A stretch of DNA of 64,000 nt, from assembly GCA_021234155.1 (NCBI GenBank), contig JAJEKV010000003.1, positions 17,034,386 through 17,098,385 on the forward strand, given 5' to 3'. The translations under genes and the position numbers were made by a program. A model generated the notes under the pieces. The model ran no database searches. It saw only the letters and a program-made list of their open reading frames with translations, and had not been told where the DNA came from. This stretch comes from Isoetes taiwanensis. Lineage: Eukaryota > Streptophyta > Lycopodiopsida > Isoetales > Isoetaceae. This document shows, piece after piece, positions 58,494-64,000 of the stretch. Numbering within the stretch: position 1 is the first letter of the stretch; each line of letters starts with the position of its first letter.

Positions 58494-59660
58494 TTCTCCT
58501 TTCACGTTCTAATTGGGAACGTTGGTGTCAAACTCTGGATGCCGACCTCCTTCAAGAGTTCCATGATCAAGCTCAGCAGGCGATGATGCAACCTCCTCAG
58601 CATAACACTCTGTATGCATCATTGGGAGCACCCCCACGCCATCAATTCCTCACTTTGGATTGGCGCTCCTCTTTTTGGACCAAAGCTCTCAGCTCAAATC
58701 TCTACAGATCTTTGGTGGGATCCACGCTTTGTGCATCGCTCTCTATGGCAGGAAGGAGAAACGTTGGATCAAACTCGGAATTGGATCTACATTTCGAACG
58801 AACGTGGTTGGTAGAACCCCGCTCAAGCTCTCTGGGGCCTTACACAATTCTTGGAGCGTGATGCTACGTCTCCTGACCCGTCAGTTCATCGTCAAGCAGG
58901 ATTATGTGCAGCCCTGAAGTGCCTTCTTCAATGTTCAATTGCTCGACGACGTCCTATATATTATTGTAATCCAAATGTCAGTGCTGGTGCTTTTGAACTT
59001 CAGACTTGGCTACTTATTGAATGCCAGTATGTCCCTGCAGAAGTCCATTGTGTTTTTGAAGACATGGCGCATTCTAGGTTTTTGATCGACGTGTCACCAT
59101 CCATTGAGGTACACACTTCAGATGCACTTAAAGATCGGCAAGATCTCATTCAGAAATATCACTCTGAGGCACGTCCTCACAGCTGACATGATGACTTTGA
59201 AAAGGTTCCTGGTTTTCCACCTTCAGAGTCTGTTCCTGCTTTTCTCTCCACGGAGTGTTCTTTGGTGGAGGAGTGTTAGTCTTGTGCGGCCCCGGGCACG
59301 GGGACTATTCCCGAATTCCATGCGAGGCGAGCCAAGGGACCGTGGCAAGCGTCGGTAGCAAACCCATCTCCCCTCCCCCCCCCACCCACGAAGTCCGCCC
59401 CAAGCAAAAAAAAAGAGCCAAACAAAACAAATGACGGCCTCCGGGGAGTTCGGCCTTAACTTAGCGGGATTCTAGGCACTAATGAAGGCATTGCAAGGTT
59501 CCCTCAAATCATGCATATGATTCACGATTTGGTGACTGAGATCTGCCATCTATATATTTTGGGCCCAAGGCCATTGTACTATATATATCAGTAGAGATAG
59601 ATCTTGAGTTTTTAGATGAGATTTAGTGTTGTCTCGTTTCATTCCTCTCGCTTGACGAGA
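58494..59660 (+). mobile_element. Fragment of a Ty3/Gypsy element related to B (3' ORF end, polypurine tract, partial LTR)
   Basis: The left part encodes the C-terminal domain of the B-type 3' ORF (NWIYISNERGW, DPSVHRQAGLCAALKCLL, PIYYCNPNVSAGAFELQTWL, YHSEARPHS), clearly homologous to B at 25,340-26,040 but well diverged. A purine run GGTGGAGGAG precedes an LTR that begins TGTTAGTC at 59,274, the same start as the B LTR. The LTR keeps a TATA box (CTATATATAT near 59,579) and is cut at 59,660 by a CACTA-type end. It is broken, with a few breaks. Confidence 0.85.
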
Positions 59661-59846
59661 CACTACAACAGAAAAGGGTATTTTTCGTCGGATATAGTGT
59701 CAAACAAAGTGACGCTATATGTATTCTCAAAGGCCCACTAAATGTCACGAGGTTGACGCTAAAAGTCCTATACTTTGATGTCGCATGGGCGTCACCCATT
59801 GCGTCAAGTATTGTGTCATGGCTACATAACGCAAAAATGATAAAAT
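59661..59846 (+). mobile_element. CACTA-type DNA transposon terminus (one end only)
   Basis: Begins CACTACAACAGAAAAGGG, a classic CACTA (En/Spm-type) end, exactly where the B-related LTR breaks off. Short subterminal motifs (GTGTCA, GACGCTA) recur, as in CACTA elements. The matching opposite end (…TGTTGTAGTG) was not found up to 64,000, and no transposase is seen, so the element's extent is unknown. Confidence 0.65.
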
Positions 59847-60149
59847 GACTACATTTGTGGCAATTGCATTGCATGCTTGTGTCAAGCTTATATCCAAGTT
59901 ATTCAATAATTGCGTCATACTTTCTATCATATTAATCTTGACACCATGACTACATTTGTGGCAATGGCATGGTATATTTGTGTCGAGCTTATATCCAAGT
60001 TATTCAATAATTGCGTCATATTTTCTATCACATTAGTCTCGACTCAACGACTACATTTGAGCAATTGCATGGCATGTTTGCATCAAGCGCTTATCCATGT
60101 TATTCAATAATTGTGTCATACTTTCTATCATATTAGTCTCGAATATGTA
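59847..60149. repeat. Three-copy 101-bp tandem repeat
   Basis: Units start GACTACATTT at 59,847, 59,948 and 60,049 and contain CCAAGTTATTCAATAATTGC. Spacing is exactly 101 bp both times. It probably belongs to the subterminal region of the CACTA-type element. Confidence 0.88.
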
Positions 60150-60373
60150 GCATTATAACAGGGGGTTGTTTTTGTATTTTTGTACTTTTTTTCCTAAGGT
60201 TTTTATATGATTTGATGATAGTATTCCATGAGACGTACTAATCGGTACATCTAGAGTGCACATACGCTCACTTTAATTTTTGTGACACTTTCTAATGGTT
60301 GAATCCATAAATTTTGATATATATTTTTTATAATTAAAGGTTCTATGCTAACAAAAAGTATTTTTTCCTTGCT

Positions 60374-60805
60374 TTACATGCAAGGCTTGAGACCCTTCAA
60401 CTTAGGGTTTTGTTGTGCCCATGCCGTATCTGGTCCGGTGGAAGGAAACATCATTCTATTGCTAACACTGCTTTGCAGCTTCTTATAAACTGCCATGACT
60501 TCTTCCTTCAGAGCTGCGGCTAGATCGAAGCTAAGATATACCGGTTTTGGAGCTGGAGATTGATAAGAGCCACGACAGACATAAATCAGCCTTGCAGGTT
60601 CTTGAAATTGCAACTTCATAGAAAGAGCCAAGTTGGGGCTTAGGGGGCCGGATTTGCATTGGGCTTCTTCAAAACACAGAAATCGATGCTGCATAGGAGA
60701 TTTTTGGGCGTTCAAAGAGGGGCCAGAACTGATTTGATTTCTGGAGATTCTATTGGGTCTTTCTGAGAGTCGGATATTGTCTCTGAGAGTCGGTTTTTTC
60801 CTCAA
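60374..60805 (-). CDS. Unidentified 143-residue ORF
   Basis: Uninterrupted ORF beginning MRKKPTLRDNIRL and ending KLKGLKPCM, with non-repetitive composition, a basic N-terminus and a helical middle (DLAAALKEEVMAVYKKLQ). It is more GC-rich than its surroundings. No family, promoter or introns were recognised. It may be a captured host gene piece inside the CACTA-type element, or chance. Confidence 0.3.
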   Translation of the reverse strand: MRKKPTLRDNIRLSERPNRISRNQISSGPSLNAQKSPMQHRFLCFEEAQCKSGPLSPNLALSMKLQFQEPARLIYVCRGSYQSPAPKPVYLSFDLAAALKEEVMAVYKKLQSSVSNRMMFPSTGPDTAWAQQNPKLKGLKPCM

Positions 60806-62793
60806 GCATCAATTCTGCAGAGTTCTTAGCGGGTGTTTTTCGGTCCAAAGGGATCGGCCAGCAGTTGGGTTGTTTCTTGCCTCAAGCCCGTCAGTCCTCC
60901 CATTTATTTTCCATTCAGGTATATTTTCTGCAATTATTTTCAGTGGTCGTTTGCTTGGAATTTGTTAGACTTTGTAACTAGTAACCCATGTTGTTTGCAC
61001 GCCTCAGATTCAGATCTGGTTAGCTATGGCATATGATGCCCATAATAGACATAATAGACATGATGACTGCATTGCTCTCTACATACGTCTTGAGAACACA
61101 CATCCAATTACAGAAATAAGGAAACAAGCAGCTGGTTTACGGTTATATATTGGAGGCCCCCAAGCTAAAAATCTCGAAGGATGAAATGGTTTCTATTCCT
61201 CTTCTTGATGCTGAGTATGGCAGGTATGTTCTGACAGTGCCAATGTAAGAGAAACACAGTAAGCCTCAATTTTGGATCCTATTATGCTTGTTTTTTAAAA
61301 GGGATAATTATCTAACCTCTTACTGTTTTTTAAAAGGGATAATTATCTAACCTGGAACACAACATTGTACATCAAAGATTTTTTCTTTTTAAGTGACTGC
61401 AGTTACGGCATAATTACTGATATGACATACAACATTTGATAAGAGGAATGAGATGAGATTTATTGTTTGACTGCAGCTCTGATAGAAACATGGAGTCAAA
61501 TGGTAAGGGAGAGTAAGAAAAGAAGGTACAAGGCTGCAACATCGCAGTGTCGGGATTATTTGGAGGATTGGCTAGTATGGAGACCAGCGCGTTGGGAACG
61601 CAGTCCTTATTTTTGAGTAGCAGTCACTGTCTGGTTGACATTTGTTGGTATCTCTCTTATGTTCCAGGAATGACAAGGTATAACAGAAATGACAAGGTAT
61701 AACAGAATCATATGGACATCAATGCAGTACAAAGGATTTTTTCGATGTTGAACAACATAATGTAAGTTGTTACGATTAGGTTGAACCATTAATTTAATCA
61801 CATTGAGTGCAGTGGATATGGTTATTGTTCATACAATGTATTTATTTGCGTTGGCAATGCATTTAAATACTTGGACTCTACTATGTATCTTCACCCTTTT
61901 TAACTAATGATTACCATGCACTCCAAAACTCTTACGGCTTCTTGCTCCACTGATGACACTATTGTATCCGCTGGTAGTTATTCTGAAGTTGCCTTTGATT
62001 CTACTTGCCCATTGTATAACGGTGTGTTTGCGTATATTTGGGCGACTCTTGGTATGCAATGGAAATAATTTGTTTGTCTTGATGTTATTGTGCTTTTTAG
62101 TAATTAATGTTTAGACCATAAAGTTTACCTATGTTTGCTTTAGTTAGGGCCCGAAGGGCCCAAATTTTTTTTTAATATAACAATTAACACACAACTACAA
62201 TTAACATTATTAACATAAACCATTGCATTTAACACATTTAAATTAAAATCCCCCTTAAACCCCCTTTGGTTTGGGTGCATATTCACACGGGGGGTTGCGT
62301 AGGGCAGCGAGAGCCTCAAAAATATAATTACAATATATGTACAAAATTAACACCATTAAGTACATTCTCTCAAATTTGTGTGACATATATATGTCAATTT
62401 TTATGAGCATATATGATACCTTTGTCAAATTTGTGTCTAAATCACAAGTCTCTGTGTGGCAATTCTACTTTCAATTTTTGTCATTTTTCTAGTTACGTCA
62501 ATAGATATTTTTTTTAGACATTAGTATTTGGATGTTTTTTTTTTTTGTGTTCATATGTGCAAAATTGGTCTCGTTTGAGTCCATGGTTGCATCATGCATA
62601 TATACAAAGAAAGAAAAAATGATTTAAGTAATTGCACGAATGATAAAAAACTCAATCCCAATCAAATTACTTGACGAAGTAAAGAACATTACATTAATTC
62701 GAATGAAAGATCATTCTACATTTGAAGTACTTTTAACATAAAAAGTTATTTGTTTTAGTTTTAGTTTGAGACAATTTCTCTCATGCATAATTC
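60806..62793. other. AT-rich stretch without a recognised gene
   Basis: Only small direct repeats are visible: TTTTTTAAAAGGGATAATTA twice 35 bp apart (61,291 and 61,326) and AATGACAAGGTATAACAGA twice (61,670-61,707). No exon or element is assigned. Confidence 0.5.
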
Positions 62794-62868
62794 TCATTCC
62801 AGGTTATCGTCCTTAGCAGGAGACGAACCTTTATCAGTGGGCTCATTGCGCTCTTCCTCTTCGCTAAC
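62794..62868 (-). CDS. Possible terminal exon (acidic C-terminus)
   Basis: On the minus strand a strong acceptor (TTTTTTTACACAG) is followed by 24 codons, VSEEEERNEPTDKGSSPAKD then DNLE, and a stop at 62,794-62,796. The acidic, disordered composition and the sudden rise in GC suggest a real last exon of a gene whose other exons lie to the right, but no partner exon was found within the window. Confidence 0.35.
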   Translation of the reverse strand, partial: VSEEEERNEPTDKGSSPAKDDNLE

Positions 62869-63448
62869 CTGTGTAAAAAAAATAAAACAAGAACTTTGTC
62901 AATTCTCAAATTGTATTCAATTTACCATGCAAAAGAACATAAAAGCTAGAATAGAAATCAAACTCCTAGATGAAAATACATTTTATTGGCAAATGTGAGG
63001 TATTAGTATTTCAATGTTGCTGAAGAACATTGCTGGAACACATTGAAACTAATTTAATGATATATATGGAGACAATAAGCTATCAGCAAAAGAACCCAAA
63101 CTTCATAATTAAAAGGCAAAAGGAGATTTTAGATTTTGGCAAAACCAAAAGGTAGTATTGTTTGTGCATTTCTGTTTATGTAGACAAGCTCAATTCTGTT
63201 CATAAAATCCCAGCAAAATCTACCTATCTTAAGATGTTCAAACTTTGGCCAGATATATGCCTTCTTCCTTTTTCATGGAAAAATAATCACTGAAAATAAC
63301 TGTAGGCACTGGAAGCATTGAATCGAGATGGTATTTGGATATTAGCATAAGCTAAACAATGTTCCTATATTGTAAAATATCGTTACTATCATCCTAAATC
63401 ATTAAAGTTATGTCTATACCACCTTGAAGCTGGTTCCATTGCCTGCAG
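62869..63448. other. AT-rich spacer
   Basis: No gene or repeat seen. Confidence 0.5.
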
Positions 63449-63637
63449 AAAGATGCAGAGACATTTCAGCCTGTGACTAGACTTTCTTCCATCAAAGCAG
63501 TGTTGACCAGACTAAAAATATCAAAGGATTCTGAAAACGGTTTGTTTTATAGATTGCAAACTATCCATCCATCTTACCAGGGATATTCACCTTCCAGTCC
63601 AGAAGATGTAGCCTACATGCAGAAATTACCCTTTTAA
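63449..63637 (+). CDS. Possible exon, 62 codons, unknown
   Basis: After an acceptor-like CCATTGCCTGCAG the frame stays open for 62 codons: KDAETFQPVTRLSSIKAVLT, RLKISKDSENGLFYRLQTIH, PSYQGYSPSSPEDVAYMQKL, PF, stop TAA at 63,635-63,637. It has no methionine start of its own. The composition is protein-like. No family is recognised, and no upstream exon was found. Confidence 0.3.
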   Translation, partial: KDAETFQPVTRLSSIKAVLTRLKISKDSENGLFYRLQTIHPSYQGYSPSSPEDVAYMQKLPF

Positions 63638-64000
63638 AATGGAGCTGGAAGCCTTATACACTTTGTATAAGGCGGAATTCAGCTGCTGAAGTGGTTACAG
63701 TCAGCCAATACTTGAGCTTCACATGTTCAAAGCACTGGAAGACAATATATTAAATATTGAGGTATCTGCATGCCATACACCCCATATACTGATGCACTGC
63801 CATGCAAGACGCCCATGAATGTTCATGGGATGGGCATTGCTGCAGCAGGGCAATGGAAACAGCAGGACAATAGAAACAACGGAGAAGGCAGTGATGAGCA
63901 TGAGACATTTGAAGTAAGCGTGATGGTAGGCAGCCTGCTATCATATATGTCATATTGCCAGCATCATACTCATCTAAATTTATGTTGATTTTGACAATTA
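63638..64000. other. Right end of the window, nothing assigned
   Basis: Short frames on both strands without domains. The sequence contains a repeated GGGATGGGCATTGC/GCAATGG theme but no gene. Confidence 0.5.

Noticed and set aside
1-64000. CRISPR arrays, bacterial operons or prophage
   Set aside because: Repeats are LTRs, microsatellites or minisatellites; introns and element types are those of a plant nuclear genome.

Overview
The window is nuclear DNA of a land plant. A host gene for the telomere and replication-timing factor RIF1 (46.6-53.1 kb, ten coding exons with good GT/AG junctions) sits among nested plant-type mobile elements: Ty3/Gypsy elements including a chromovirus, L1-type LINE remains, a Mutator-like MITE and a CACTA-type end. 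The species cannot be told from the sequence. No CRISPR array, tRNA or rRNA gene was found.

Layout. 1-36,532 is a retroelement nest. Two copies of one Ty3/Gypsy family (A, 1-7405, and C, 28,089-36,532) lie head to tail and share one LTR between them. Element B (7406-26,610, target duplication CCATG) is inserted in that shared LTR, and chromovirus D (14,617-22,825, target duplication TTGTC) is inserted in B. A 246-bp LINE tail also lies in copy A (9-bp target duplication). The A/C array abuts an older LTR remnant (E, 36,538 to about 37.9 kb). 37.9-46.3 kb is AT-rich, with a 442-bp Mutator-like MITE, three long homopurine triplet tracts and no confident gene. 46.3-53.1 kb holds RIF1 with a palindromic E2F-type site upstream. 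54.3-57.0 kb is a LINE inserted in a LINE (minus strand); 57.0-58.5 kb is a small non-autonomous LTR element (minus strand); 58.5-59.66 kb is a fragment of a relative of element B, cut by a CACTA-type terminus at 59,661. 59.8-64 kb is AT-rich, with a 101-bp tandem repeat and two exon-like segments.

Most notable. (1) Family A/C carries a second, archaeal/plant-type RNase H domain upstream of reverse transcriptase; in the Tat-type elements I know it lies between the ordinary RNase H and integrase. (2) Between integrase and its 3' LTR, element B carries a divergent gene pair: a small cysteine-rich antisense ORF with its own TATA and CCAAT boxes, and a sense ORF region of about 3.1 kb with an N-terminal globular part, a coiled coil and a C-terminal domain. 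That C-terminal domain recurs, well conserved in protein sequence, in the diverged element at 58.5 kb. (3) RIF1 has an in-frame 405-bp internal tandem duplication.

All LTR elements are treated as fossils: parts and approximate limits are given, not individual lesions.
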